Shown: positions 16,288 through 25,176 of the stretch, one piece after another
How positions within the stretch are numbered: position 1 is the stretch's first letter
Layout: each line of letters starts with the position of its first letter
Assembly: GCA_019636245.1 (NCBI GenBank)
Contig: JAHBXX010000008.1
Location: 78,243-142,242 of the forward strand
Length of the DNA: 64,000 nt
Source: Planctomycetota bacterium
GTDB taxonomy: Bacteria; Planctomycetota; UBA1135; UBA2386
Direction of reading: 5' to 3'
Made by a program: the position numbers and the translations under genes
The notes under the pieces: model-generated
Database searches by the model: none
What the model was told of the DNA's origin: nothing
What the model saw: only the letters and a program-made list of their open reading frames with translations

Positions 16288-17024
16288 GGATCGGCATTCT
16301 CGGTGACATCCACGCCAACCTGGAGGCTCTGGAAGCGGTCGTGGCTGCGATGCGACGCGAGGGCGTCGAGCGCTGGGTCCAGGTGGGCGACATCGTCGGC
16401 TATGGGCCCGAACCGTCGGCGTGCATCGACGTGGTGCGGGATCTCGGCTGCATCACCTGCGTCGGCAACCACGATGCCGCGGTGCTCGACCGGCTCGACA
16501 CCACCTACTTCAACAACTTCGCGCGCGCGGCGATCCAGTGGACACAGCAGCGGCTGCAACCGCGCGACCGCGAGTTCCTGGGCAACCTCGAACTGGTGGT
16601 CAGGCAACCGCCGTTCACGGTGGTGCATGGAACGCTGCACTTGCCCGAGCAGTTCGGCTACGTGATCAGTCCGGTCGAGGCGCTCGATTCCTTCGAGTTC
16701 CAGGACACGCAGCTGTGCTTCGTGGGCCACTCGCACGTGCCGGCGATCTACCTGCGGCGCGATGCCGCGCCCGAGGACATCCACGTCGTCCCGCACTCCG
16801 AGGCGGAGATCTCCTACCGCGGCTTCGACCGCGTGCTGATGAACGTGGGCAGCGTCGGCCAGCCGCGGGACGAGGACCCACGCGCCGCCTATGGGCTGGT
16901 CGACACCGAACTCGAGATCGCCGCGATCCGCCGCGTCGAGTACGACATCGCCGGGGTGCAGAGGAAGATCCGCGCCGCCGGGCTGCCCGAGGTGCTTGCC
17001 AACCGCCTCGCGCTCGGCGTCTGA
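16284..17024 (+). CDS. YfcE/MPP-type metallophosphoesterase
   Basis: The 246-residue protein has all five calcineurin-like motifs: GDIHANLEAL near the N-terminus, GDIVGYGPEP, GNHD, an HGTLH strand and GHSHVP. These residues bind two metal ions. The family includes phosphodiesterases and phosphatases of varied substrate, so the target cannot be read from sequence. The start ATG 16284 overlaps the preceding stop and places the first motif at residue 7. Confidence 0.93.
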   Translation: MRIGILGDIHANLEALEAVVAAMRREGVERWVQVGDIVGYGPEPSACIDVVRDLGCITCVGNHDAAVLDRLDTTYFNNFARAAIQWTQQRLQPRDREFLGNLELVVRQPPFTVVHGTLHLPEQFGYVISPVEALDSFEFQDTQLCFVGHSHVPAIYLRRDAAPEDIHVVPHSEAEISYRGFDRVLMNVGSVGQPRDEDPRAAYGLVDTELEIAAIRRVEYDIAGVQRKIRAAGLPEVLANRLALGV

Positions 17025-17036
17025 CGTCCCTTGCCG

Positions 17037-19448
17037 ATGCGTGCACTGCTCGCCGCCCTCGTCGTGGTGGGGCCGCTCTCGACGCAGCGGTGGCAGGACA
17101 TCTGTGGCCGTAGCGAGGCGGGCGCGGTGGCGCTGCAGCAGGCGGTCAGGGACCTCGCCGCGGATGCGACCGTGCTGGTCGTCGCTTCCCACCCGGACGA
17201 CCGCTATGTGCTGCCGGCGATCTGGCTGCGCTTCCAGCATGGGGTCCGCATCGCCGTGCTGCTGGCGACACGCGGCGGCGGCGGCCAGAACCCCGGGGGC
17301 CCCGAGACCGGCGATGCCCTCGAACGGATCCGCACGCTCGAGACCGAGGTGGGCTGCGCCCACTTCGGCGGCCAGATCTGGTACCTCGATCGGCCCGATG
17401 CCGGCTACCGCCGGTCTGCGGCCGAGACCTTCGCGGAATGGGGGCGCGAGGGCACGCTTCGCGATCTGGTGCGGATGATCCGCACGATCCGGCCCGATTG
17501 CGTGATCACGACCCATCACGCCGAGGAGTCCCACGGCCACGATCTGGCGCTGGTCGAGCTGTTGCCCGAAGCGGTTGCCCACGCGGCGCAGGCCTCGTTC
17601 CTGCCCGATGTCCCGCCACACCAGGTCGGCGCCCTGCTGCTGGGGGCGGGGAGCACGGATTCCCCGAGCACGGTGCGGGTGGACGCCGATTCCCTGGAGC
17701 CGGTCCGCGGTCGAAGCCTGCGGCGCCTCGCCTACGAAGTGCTGCTGCACGCCCACGTCAGCCCTGGCCCGCCCGCGCCGATCGACGTGCTGTTCGAACC
17801 CGAGCTGCGGCTCGAGGCCCACATGGCGGCGCGGCCGTCGCGGCACGCGCCCCAGGGCCTCGGTCTGCGGTCGGTCTTCGATGCCGATCTGTGGCCGGGC
17901 GAAGCCGAGCGCGCGCCGGTGCTGGAACGCCTGCTGGCCGCCGAACTGCCGCGTCGCGTGGCGCGGTCCGAGGCGCCCCTGCAACTCGCCGCCGAGATCC
18001 TGGCGGAGCTGCGCGCGCTCGCTGCGGGGCTGCACGCCACGGATCCCAACGCGCGCGACGCACGCGAGCGCCTGGATCGTCGTGTCGCCGCGCTGGAACG
18101 GCTCGCGCTCGTGCTGGCCGGAGTGCAGGTGGAACTGGACGTTCCGCCGGGAGTGGCCGCCGTGGCCGGAGAGGAGTTCGTGGCCGTCGTGCGGGTGCAC
18201 GCGCCACCGGACCAGCGAGTGGGCCTGCGCGTCGAAGGCCTCGATGCGGTTGCCGCCGAACTCGATCCGGTCGGCGAGGGGGATCCAGACCACGGCATCT
18301 TCCGCAATGGCAGCCGCGCCCAGCTGGTGCTGCGCCTGCCGCTGCGCGACCGCACCGAGGCCGATCCGATGGCCCGCCGCTTTCGCGGCGACCGGTTCGA
18401 GCCGCCCGTCCGGGTCCGGTTCCACGTGCAGCTCGACCAACTCGCCGTGCCGCTGGAACTCACGGTGCCGGTCGAGGAGCGGGCGCCGGTCGAACTCAGC
18501 GTCGTGCCGCGCATGCTGCTGCTGCCGACGGCGCGCCGCGACCTCCAGTTCAGCGTCGGCGTCACCCGTTACTCGCGCTTCCCGATCGACGGCGAGATCG
18601 AACTGCGCGCGCCCGCGGGCTACGGGATCGAGTCGGAGCGCCGCCCGGTGGCGCTGCGCGAGGTGGCGGGCGACATGTTCGGGTTCCACGTCACCGCAGC
18701 GCGCGAGCGCAAGCCCGGTGTCGACGTGTTGCGCATCCGCCTCGGCGGCAATCGCATCGCCCTGCCGGTGCACAACGTCGACGTCCAGGTGCCCCCGGAG
18801 CTCCGTGTCGGCCTCCTGCGCAGCCTCGATGACACGCTGCCGGCGATCCTCGGCGCGGGAGGACTCGGCCTCGCCTGGTCCGACCTGAGCGATGCCGACA
18901 TCGCCGTTGCGGACCTGCGCGCCTTCGACACGATCGTCGTCGACGTGCGCGCCCTTCGGGATCGCCCGGCCGCCCGCCGCGGCTTCCGTCGCCTCCTCGA
19001 CTTCGCGACCGGCGCAGGCCGGCGGCTGGTCCTCTTCTACCAGAAGGACACCGAGTTCCATCCGCCGGGCGAGGGCTTCCTCGGCGCGCCGTTCCAGCCG
19101 TTCCAGGTCGGCAGGGCAAGGGTCACGCGCAGCGACGCACCCGTCCGCGTGCTGCGGCCGGAGCACACGCTGCTGACGCATCCCAATCGCATCGTGCCTG
19201 GCGACTGGGATGGCTGGGAGCAGGAGCGGGCGCTCTACCTGCCGTCGCGCCACGCGGGCGCCTACGAGGAACTGCTCGAACTGCACGATCCAGGCCAGCC
19301 GCCCGAGCGTGGCGCCCTGCTCTACGCCCGCACGGGCGACGGGGAGTACGTCTACTGCGCGCTGGCGCTCTGGCGGCAGCTCAAGAAGCTGCACCCTGGA
19401 GCGGTGCGGCTGCTGGCCAACCTCCTGACGCCGGCGCGGCCGCGTTGA
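17037..19448 (+). CDS. Exported PIG-L family deacetylase, long form
   Basis: The 803-residue protein has a short N-terminal signal-like segment. A LmbE/PIG-L domain follows, with the zinc-binding SHPDD (51-55) and TTHHAEESHGHD (about 158-169), then beta-sandwich regions and a C-terminal Rossmann-like domain (FDTIVVDVRALRDRP, LVLFYQKDT, about 625-690). The family removes N-acetyl groups from sugars. The extra C-terminal parts are common in large planctomycete and Bacteroidota members thought to act on polysaccharide-derived amino sugars. Start ATG 17037; TTG 17031 is less likely. It follows the phosphoesterase by 12 bp. Confidence 0.9.
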   Translation: MRALLAALVVVGPLSTQRWQDICGRSEAGAVALQQAVRDLAADATVLVVASHPDDRYVLPAIWLRFQHGVRIAVLLATRGGGGQNPGGPETGDALERIRTLETEVGCAHFGGQIWYLDRPDAGYRRSAAETFAEWGREGTLRDLVRMIRTIRPDCVITTHHAEESHGHDLALVELLPEAVAHAAQASFLPDVPPHQVGALLLGAGSTDSPSTVRVDADSLEPVRGRSLRRLAYEVLLHAHVSPGPPAPIDVLFEPELRLEAHMAARPSRHAPQGLGLRSVFDADLWPGEAERAPVLERLLAAELPRRVARSEAPLQLAAEILAELRALAAGLHATDPNARDARERLDRRVAALERLALVLAGVQVELDVPPGVAAVAGEEFVAVVRVHAPPDQRVGLRVEGLDAVAAELDPVGEGDPDHGIFRNGSRAQLVLRLPLRDRTEADPMARRFRGDRFEPPVRVRFHVQLDQLAVPLELTVPVEERAPVELSVVPRMLLLPTARRDLQFSVGVTRYSRFPIDGEIELRAPAGYGIESERRPVALREVAGDMFGFHVTAARERKPGVDVLRIRLGGNRIALPVHNVDVQVPPELRVGLLRSLDDTLPAILGAGGLGLAWSDLSDADIAVADLRAFDTIVVDVRALRDRPAARRGFRRLLDFATGAGRRLVLFYQKDTEFHPPGEGFLGAPFQPFQVGRARVTRSDAPVRVLRPEHTLLTHPNRIVPGDWDGWEQERALYLPSRHAGAYEELLELHDPGQPPERGALLYARTGDGEYVYCALALWRQLKKLHPGAVRLLANLLTPARPR

Positions 19449-19457
19449 CGCGCCCGA

Positions 19458-20357
19458 TCAGGCGGTCTTGCGCCGCGCGAGAGCGACGATGCACGCCCCG
19501 GCCAGACCCGCGGCCACGGCCAGCGTCAGCGAGCCGGTGCCGAACCAGAGCATGGCCGACCACCCGAGCAGGCCGAAACCGAGCGCGCCGGCGACGTGGC
19601 GTCGATCCACGAGGCCGCGGGGGCCGCCGCGAATCGCCGCCTCGCCGTCGCGCGACTGCAGTGCCGCGCACAGTCGCTGCACGTCCTGCGCGAGCGACTC
19701 GAGCACAGCGGGCAACTCCGCCAGCTGGGCCAGTTGCGCACTGTGGCCGTCGACGATCTCCGCCAGGGCGTAGAGGTCCTCCTTCACGTCGGCCGCCGGC
19801 GCGGCGGCCTCGACGCTGCCGGCGGCATCGGGCGCGGCGGCTGTCGGGGCGACCTCCTCGATCGCACTCGACAGATCGCCCATGGCGGCTTCCAGCTCGT
19901 CGATGTCGAACCACTCGACGTCGCTGGTCGTCTCGGCGGCAGAGCCACCCCTGGCCGCCAACTCCCGCTGGCTGCCCACGGCATCCTGCACCGGCGTCGA
20001 CGGCTTGGTGGTCGACGCCGGCGGCTGCAGTTCGGCTGTGGCAGCAGCGACGAACTCCACCGCCTCCGCGGCGAGGCCGCGATCGTGCGCGTCCTGCAGC
20101 ATGGTCGCGATCTCCGCCGGACTCAGGCAGGCATCGGCCTTGCCGAGCGCCTCCAGGTGTGGACCCAGTTCGGCGCGCAGGGCTGCGCTCGGCACCGCCA
20201 GCACGTGATCGGCGGCGTCGCCAGCCGGCAGGCTGCGGATCACCTGCAGCGCCTGTGCGTTGCGCCAGGCCTCGACCTGCTCGTCCGGGATCCCCAGCCG
20301 ATCGAGATCGGCGCGCGTCAGCAGGCGATCGAGCAGGGATGCGGTGGGTGACGTCAT
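19458..20357 (-). CDS. Protein of unknown function with C-terminal membrane hairpin
   Basis: The 299-residue protein starts MTSPTASLLDRLLTRADLDRLGI. Its N-terminal half is helical (about 1-100), followed by an acidic, alanine-rich linker, a predicted coiled coil near 205-245 and two closely spaced membrane spans at the end (ALGFGLLGWSAMLWF and LTLAVAAGLAGACIVALA). The start at ATG 20357 is chosen because the frame upstream encodes low-complexity Arg-rich sequence. It is convergent with the PIG-L gene, with 9 bp between the stops. Function unknown. Confidence 0.8.
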   Translation of the reverse strand: MTSPTASLLDRLLTRADLDRLGIPDEQVEAWRNAQALQVIRSLPAGDAADHVLAVPSAALRAELGPHLEALGKADACLSPAEIATMLQDAHDRGLAAEAVEFVAAATAELQPPASTTKPSTPVQDAVGSQRELAARGGSAAETTSDVEWFDIDELEAAMGDLSSAIEEVAPTAAAPDAAGSVEAAAPAADVKEDLYALAEIVDGHSAQLAQLAELPAVLESLAQDVQRLCAALQSRDGEAAIRGGPRGLVDRRHVAGALGFGLLGWSAMLWFGTGSLTLAVAAGLAGACIVALARRKTA

Positions 20358-20475
20358 GCCGGCGAGGCGATGGCGAACGCGCCGCCCCGTTCTTCGACAC
20401 TCCGGAGCCCGGGATTGAGCCCGGCTTCGGGTGCGGCGGCAGGGTCGTTGCGATCGGCCTTTCCGGCCGGCGGGC

Positions 20476-20844
20476 TCACGGCAGGCGGGGGAACCGCATC
20501 TTCTCGGACCTGCCGCGAACCAGCCGGACCTCGTGCGAGCCGCCGCGGTTGCGCAGCAGGTGCATGGCCAGGGCATCGATCAGCGAGTAGTCGCCGTTGT
20601 CGTAGAGCAACTCGAGCCGGATGTGCGATTCCGCGTCGGTCAGCACCCGGATCTCGACGACGCTGCGGCCTGGCACCACCTTGCTGACCCCGTCCGGGGT
20701 CGTGTAGTGCAGTTCCGACAGTTGCACGACCGCCGTCACGTCGTCGCCGGCCGGCTTCTCCGGGCCCTGCGGCGGGGCGGCACCCGGCACGAAGGTCACG
20801 GCGGCGACGAGGGGGATCGGGAGCAGCAGGGTCCAGGCGTTCAT
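20476..20844 (-). CDS. Small exported protein of unknown function
   Basis: The 122-residue protein has a signal peptide (MNAWTLLLPIPLVAAVTFVPGA) and a compact domain containing VVQLSELHYTTPDGVSKVVPG and RLELLYDNGDYSLIDALAMHLL. Start ATG 20844. It shares a 71-bp divergent region with the lipoprotein peptidase gene at 20916 and lies upstream of the gene at 19458-20357, in the same direction. No family recognised. Confidence 0.75.
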   Translation of the reverse strand: MNAWTLLLPIPLVAAVTFVPGAAPPQGPEKPAGDDVTAVVQLSELHYTTPDGVSKVVPGRSVVEIRVLTDAESHIRLELLYDNGDYSLIDALAMHLLRNRGGSHEVRLVRGRSEKMRFPRLP

Positions 20845-20915
20845 GGCGGAGTTCGAGGGGGAAGGCGGCGGCCAGGGTACTTCCCGACCTGCCGGACCCG
20901 GACTATGACGCCACC

Positions 20916-21935
20916 TTGCGCCAGTTCCTGCCAGCGAGAACGGTCGGCCGCCGGGCGATTCGCGCCGCCGCACTGGCCCTGATCCTCGCCGCCTGTGGGG
21001 GTGGACCGGGCGACGCGCCGCCGACCGCCGCCGAACGCGCCAGCCTGGCGGTGGTCGAGGCCGGCACCGGCGAACCGCCGGAGGCTGCGGTCGCCGCGAT
21101 CCGGCGGGCCGTGGACGAGGCCCTGCCGGCGCTCGGCAAGGTCTTCGCCGGCATGCCGAAGCAGCGGTTCTTCGTGCACGTGCATGCCAGCCGCGAGGCC
21201 CTGCCCGAGGCCCTCGCGGCGCACCTGCAGCCCGATTCGCCGGGCTTCGCCCTGCTGGGGCGCCACCAGGTCCATCTCGTCTGGGGCGAGATGCGGCGCG
21301 TCGGTGCCAGCCTGCGCGGCGTGGTCGTGCACGAACTCGTGCACGAACTGCTCGACCAGTTCGTCGCCCCGCATGGCGCTCGCATGCCGCGCTGGTTCCA
21401 CGAGGGGCTCGCGCAGACGATCGCCGGCGACACCTACCTCGGCGCCCGCGAGGAGGACCTGGTCTGGCGCCTCGCGGCCCGCACCCTGCCGTCGTTCGGC
21501 GATCTGCGCGAGCGCTTTCCCACCGCCGAGACCGAGCTGCGGCTCGCCTACGCGCAGAGCTACTCGTACGTCGCCTGGCTGGAACGGCAGTACGGACTCG
21601 ACGCCCTGCTGCGCATCGCCGCCGCCGTGGACGAGCGCACCAGTTTCGAGCATGCGCTGGTCGGCCGGACGGGCAGGACGACCCTCGAACTCGAGGAGTC
21701 CTGGAAGGACAACCTGCAGCATGGTTCCGGCGCGACGTGGCGCGCCGCGCTGAACCAGTGCTTCAGCCTGGTCATGATCGCCGCCCTGCCGGTGCTGGCG
21801 CTGGCGCTGATCCGCCGCCTGGCGGCCGATCGACGCGCGGCCGCGAAGCTCGAGCGCGACGAGGCAGCCGCAGCCGCAGCCGCAGCCGGCGCTGCGCCCA
21901 CCGACGCCGACCAACCACGCGCGCCCGGCGACTGA
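20916..21935 (+). CDS. Lipoprotein gluzincin metallopeptidase
   Basis: The 339-residue protein has a signal with lipobox LAAC (Cys about 27) and a zinc peptidase domain with HELVH (about 139-143) followed by WFHEGLAQ about 20 residues later. This HExxH plus EGLA pair is the MA-clan (gluzincin) signature. A C-terminal membrane span (FSLVMIAALPVLALALI) and an alanine-rich charged tail follow. The start is TTG 20916, the only in-frame initiator that keeps the whole signal; no good ribosome site is visible. The substrate is unknown. Confidence 0.85.
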   Translation: MRQFLPARTVGRRAIRAAALALILAACGGGPGDAPPTAAERASLAVVEAGTGEPPEAAVAAIRRAVDEALPALGKVFAGMPKQRFFVHVHASREALPEALAAHLQPDSPGFALLGRHQVHLVWGEMRRVGASLRGVVVHELVHELLDQFVAPHGARMPRWFHEGLAQTIAGDTYLGAREEDLVWRLAARTLPSFGDLRERFPTAETELRLAYAQSYSYVAWLERQYGLDALLRIAAAVDERTSFEHALVGRTGRTTLELEESWKDNLQHGSGATWRAALNQCFSLVMIAALPVLALALIRRLAADRRAAAKLERDEAAAAAAAAGAAPTDADQPRAPGD

Positions 21936-21991
21936 CGGACCCGGCGGCAAACGGGGGCGGACCGGAGTGGGGCCCTGGTAAAAGACGCAGC

Positions 21992-22300
21992 GTGAAACGA
22001 CCGCCGACCGCGCCGCCGCGCTGCCTGCCGCTGATCGCCCTGGTGGCCATCGCCACCACCGGATGCGTCTCCCATCACCACTCCGTCGGTCTCGGTCCGA
22101 CCGGCACCGGCGTCGAGACGTCGCGCCAGTTCTACTTCCTGTTCGGCTTCGCCCGCGTCAACGAGGTCGACCCGCAACGCATGGCGGGTGGGCTGACCAG
22201 CTACTCGATCGAGACCAGCTACGGCCTCGTCGACATGCTGCTGATGCCGTTCCTGCTGCCGCTGACCGCGACGTCGCGCACGGTCGTGGTCCGGACCTGA
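21992..22300 (+). CDS. Small Bor-like lipoprotein
   Basis: The 102-residue protein has a signal sequence ending IATTGC (Cys about 24). The conserved-looking part RQFYFLFGFARVNEVDPQ followed by a C-terminal hydrophobic LLMPFLLPLTATSRTVVV resembles the Bor/Iss lipoprotein layout, although I cannot confirm homology. Start GTG 21992. It precedes the beta-CASP gene by 7 bp. Confidence 0.75.
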   Translation: MKRPPTAPPRCLPLIALVAIATTGCVSHHHSVGLGPTGTGVETSRQFYFLFGFARVNEVDPQRMAGGLTSYSIETSYGLVDMLLMPFLLPLTATSRTVVVRT

Positions 22301-22307
22301 CGGCGCC

Positions 22308-23690
22308 ATGCCCCTGTCGGTGCAGTTCCTCGGCGCGGCCCGGCAGGTCACCGGCTCGAAGCACCTGTTGCGCGTCGGCGACGACCGCATCCTGCTCGAG
22401 TGCGGGCTCGTGCAGGGACCGCGGCGACTGGCGAACGAGAAGAACCGGCGGCTGCCGGTCGCCGGCCGCGACGTCGACGCCGTGATCCTGTCGCACGCCC
22501 ACATCGACCACTGCGGCGCCCTGCCACGCCTGGTGAAGGACGGCTTCCGCGGCCCGATCTGGTGCACGGAGGCCACGGCCGACCTCTTGGCCCTGATGCT
22601 GCGCGACGCCGCCCACATCCAGAGCCAGGACGCCCAGTACCTGCGCAAGCGGGGCCACGAGGTCGAGCCGCTCTACGACCAGGAGGACGTCGAACGCACG
22701 CTGCGCCAGGTGCGCGGCGTGCCCTATCGCCGTCCGGAGGCGGTCACCAGGGACGTGCAGGTCGAGTTCCTCGACGCCGGGCACATCCTCGGCGCGGCGA
22801 TCGTCGTGATCGATGCGCGCGTCGACCACCGGGCGCGCCGCCTCGTGTTCACCGGTGACTACGGCCGCCGCGACTTGCCGATCCTGCGCAATCCCGAGCC
22901 GTTGCCCGAGTGCGACGTGCTGATCACGGAGTCGACCTACGGCGATCGCCTGCACCCGCCGCGCGTCGACATGATGGCCGAACTGGCGCGCATCGTCGCC
23001 GAGGAGCTGCACGACGGCGGCAGGGTGATCGTGCCGGCGTTCGCCGTGGGGCGCACGCAGTCGGTGGTGATGTTCCTCGGCCAGCTGATGCGCGAGGGCG
23101 CCCTGCCCGCGCTGCCGATCCACGTCGACTCGCCGATGAGCCGGCAGGCGACCGAGATCATGAGCCGGCACCCCGATCTGTTCGACGACCAGACCCGCAC
23201 CCTGATCGCCACCGGCCACAGCCCGTTCTTCTTCGACGGCGTGCACTACGTCGCCTCGGTCGAGGAGAGCAAGGCCCTCAACCAGCTCCGCACCGGCGTC
23301 ATCGTCGCCGCGTCGGGCATGTGCGAAGCGGGCCGGGTGCTGCACCACCTCGCGCAGAGCGTGGGGCGCCGCGAGGACTGCGTGCTGATGGTCGGCTACC
23401 AGGCCCAGGGCACGCTCGGTCGCAAGCTGATCGACGGCGAGCCGCGGGTCAACATCCTCGGTCAGGCTTACGACGTGAGATGCCGGGTGCGGTCGATGCA
23501 GGGCCTGTCGGCGCACGCCGACTGGCGCGAACTGCTGGCCGCGACCCGGCCGCTGGCGGGCCGTTGCGGCCAGGTCTTCGTGGTGCACGGCGAGGAGCCG
23601 GCCGCCGAGGCCTACGCCGGCCGCCTGCGCGACGCCGGCTTCCGCGACGTCGTGGTGCCGGCCAGCCGCGAGACGCACGAGATCCGATGA
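22308..23690 (+). CDS. Beta-CASP metallo-beta-lactamase-fold RNA nuclease
   Basis: The 460-residue protein has the metal site HAHIDHCG (63-70) and GHILGA. The beta-CASP insertion follows, with an FTGDYGRRDLPIL aspartate, PAFAVGRTQ and ASGMCEAGRVLHHL. The C-terminal LSAHAD and VVHGE complete the CPSF-like RNase signature. Archaeal and bacterial relatives are RNA endo/exonucleases. Its stop overlaps the dapF start by 4 bp (ATGA), so the two are coupled. Confidence 0.95.
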   Translation: MPLSVQFLGAARQVTGSKHLLRVGDDRILLECGLVQGPRRLANEKNRRLPVAGRDVDAVILSHAHIDHCGALPRLVKDGFRGPIWCTEATADLLALMLRDAAHIQSQDAQYLRKRGHEVEPLYDQEDVERTLRQVRGVPYRRPEAVTRDVQVEFLDAGHILGAAIVVIDARVDHRARRLVFTGDYGRRDLPILRNPEPLPECDVLITESTYGDRLHPPRVDMMAELARIVAEELHDGGRVIVPAFAVGRTQSVVMFLGQLMREGALPALPIHVDSPMSRQATEIMSRHPDLFDDQTRTLIATGHSPFFFDGVHYVASVEESKALNQLRTGVIVAASGMCEAGRVLHHLAQSVGRREDCVLMVGYQAQGTLGRKLIDGEPRVNILGQAYDVRCRVRSMQGLSAHADWRELLAATRPLAGRCGQVFVVHGEEPAAEAYAGRLRDAGFRDVVVPASRETHEIR

Positions 23691-24499
23691 ACAGCGTGCC
23701 GTTCGTCAAGATGGAGGGTGCCGGCAACGACTACGTGTTCGTCGACGGCATCCGCCACCCGCTGCCGCTCGAGCACGCGCCGGAGCTCGCGCGGCGCTGG
23801 TCCGATCGGCACCGGGGCATCGGCGCCGACGGGCTGATCGTCGTCACCCGTGGCGCGGCCGCTCCAGTTCGCATGTGGATGTGGAACGCGGACGGGTCCC
23901 GCGGCGCGATGTGCGGCAACGGCCTGCGCTGCGTCGCCAGGCTCGTCCACGACCACGGTCACGTGGCGGCGAGGCTGTTCGAGGTCGAGACCGATGCCGG
24001 CGTGCGCGCGGTCGAACTGCTCGACGAACCCGACCAGGTGCGGGCGGCGATGGGCCTCGTGCACTGCCAGGCGCCGATCGAGGTCGAGGCGGCCGGGCGC
24101 GGCTGGACGCTGGTGCGCGGCGACGCGGGCAATCCGCACGCCGTGCTGTTCGTCGACGACGTCGGCGCGGCGCCGGTGCTGGAGGTCGGGGCCGCGCTGC
24201 AGGACCACGCCCTGTTCGAGGGCGGGGTCAACGTCGAGTTCGTGCAGGTGCTGGCGCCGAACCGGCTCCGGCAGCGCACGTTCGAGCGCGGCAGCGGCGA
24301 GACCCTGGCATGCGGGACCGGCGCCGCCGTCGCCGCCGCGGCGGCGCGGGCGGCCGGTTTCGCCGCGCCGCCGCGCACCGCGGTCGAACTGCGCGGCGGG
24401 ACGCTGTACGTCGTCGGCGAGCGGAGTTCGCTTGCGATCGAGGGCCCGGCTCGTACCGTCTACCGCGGCGAAATCGCATGGCCCGAGGCGCTCCGGTAG
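23687..24499 (+). CDS. dapF: Diaminopimelate epimerase
   Basis: The 270-residue protein begins KMEGAGNDYVFVDG and has both catalytic cysteines: Cys76 in AMCGNGLRCVAR and the second (about 209) in LACGTGAAVAAA. It converts LL- to meso-diaminopimelate for lysine and peptidoglycan synthesis in the cytoplasm. Start ATG 23687 overlaps the preceding stop. LemA follows 39 bp downstream. Its presence implies a DAP-type cell wall precursor in this organism. Confidence 0.96.
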   Translation: MNSVPFVKMEGAGNDYVFVDGIRHPLPLEHAPELARRWSDRHRGIGADGLIVVTRGAAAPVRMWMWNADGSRGAMCGNGLRCVARLVHDHGHVAARLFEVETDAGVRAVELLDEPDQVRAAMGLVHCQAPIEVEAAGRGWTLVRGDAGNPHAVLFVDDVGAAPVLEVGAALQDHALFEGGVNVEFVQVLAPNRLRQRTFERGSGETLACGTGAAVAAAAARAAGFAAPPRTAVELRGGTLYVVGERSSLAIEGPARTVYRGEIAWPEALR

Positions 24500-24538
24500 C
24501 TCTCGTTGCGATTGGCCGCGGTCGTCGAGGAGGTAAGC

Positions 24539-25105
24539 GTGGACTACTTGATCTGGATCCTGATCGGCATCGTCGGCGTGGCCGTCCTGTGGTGGATCGC
24601 CACCTACAACGGCCTCGTCGCGCGGCGCAACGAGACCAAGAACGCCTGGAGCCAGATCGACGTGCAGCTCAAGCGCCGCTACGACCTGATCCCGAACCTC
24701 GTCGAGGTCGCCAAGGGCTACATGAAGCACGAGCGGGAGACGCTCGAGGCCGTCATCCGCGCCCGGCAGCAGTGCGTCGACCTCAAGAACGCTGGCAACA
24801 TCGGTGAGCTGGTCAAGGCGGAGGGCGCCCTGACGCGATCGCTGCGCGGCCTGTTCGCCGTCGCCGAGGGCTACCCGGAGCTGAAGGCGAACCAGAACAT
24901 GCTGAGCCTGCAGGAGGAGCTGACCTCGACCGAGAACCGGATCGGGTTCGCGCGCCAGGCCTACAACGACGCCGCGATGCGCCTGAACAACGCGATCGAA
25001 CAGTTCCCGGGCTCGATCGTCGCCGGCATGGGTGGCTTCAAGCAGGCCGAGTTCTTCGAGGTCGAGTCCGCCGAGGAGCGCAAGGTGGTCAAGGTCAGCT
25101 TCTGA
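24539..25105 (+). CDS. lemA: LemA family protein
   Basis: The 188-residue protein has one N-terminal membrane span (YLIWILIGIVGVAVLWWIA) and then the LemA helical domain: YNGLVARRNETKNAWSQIDV, LKRRYDLIPNLVEVAKGYM, TSTENRIGFARQAYNDAAM. Start GTG 24539 is fixed by an excellent ribosome site GAGGAGG at 24527-24533. LemA genes often sit with M48 proteases; here one follows two genes downstream. Cellular role unclear. Confidence 0.95.
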   Translation: MDYLIWILIGIVGVAVLWWIATYNGLVARRNETKNAWSQIDVQLKRRYDLIPNLVEVAKGYMKHERETLEAVIRARQQCVDLKNAGNIGELVKAEGALTRSLRGLFAVAEGYPELKANQNMLSLQEELTSTENRIGFARQAYNDAAMRLNNAIEQFPGSIVAGMGGFKQAEFFEVESAEERKVVKVSF

Positions 25106-25176
25106 CGCGCGCCGTGGCGGGTGCCGCCGCCGACCCCCTTGTCGTGCCGGTCGTCCCGCGGCTACAAGCCGGAGGC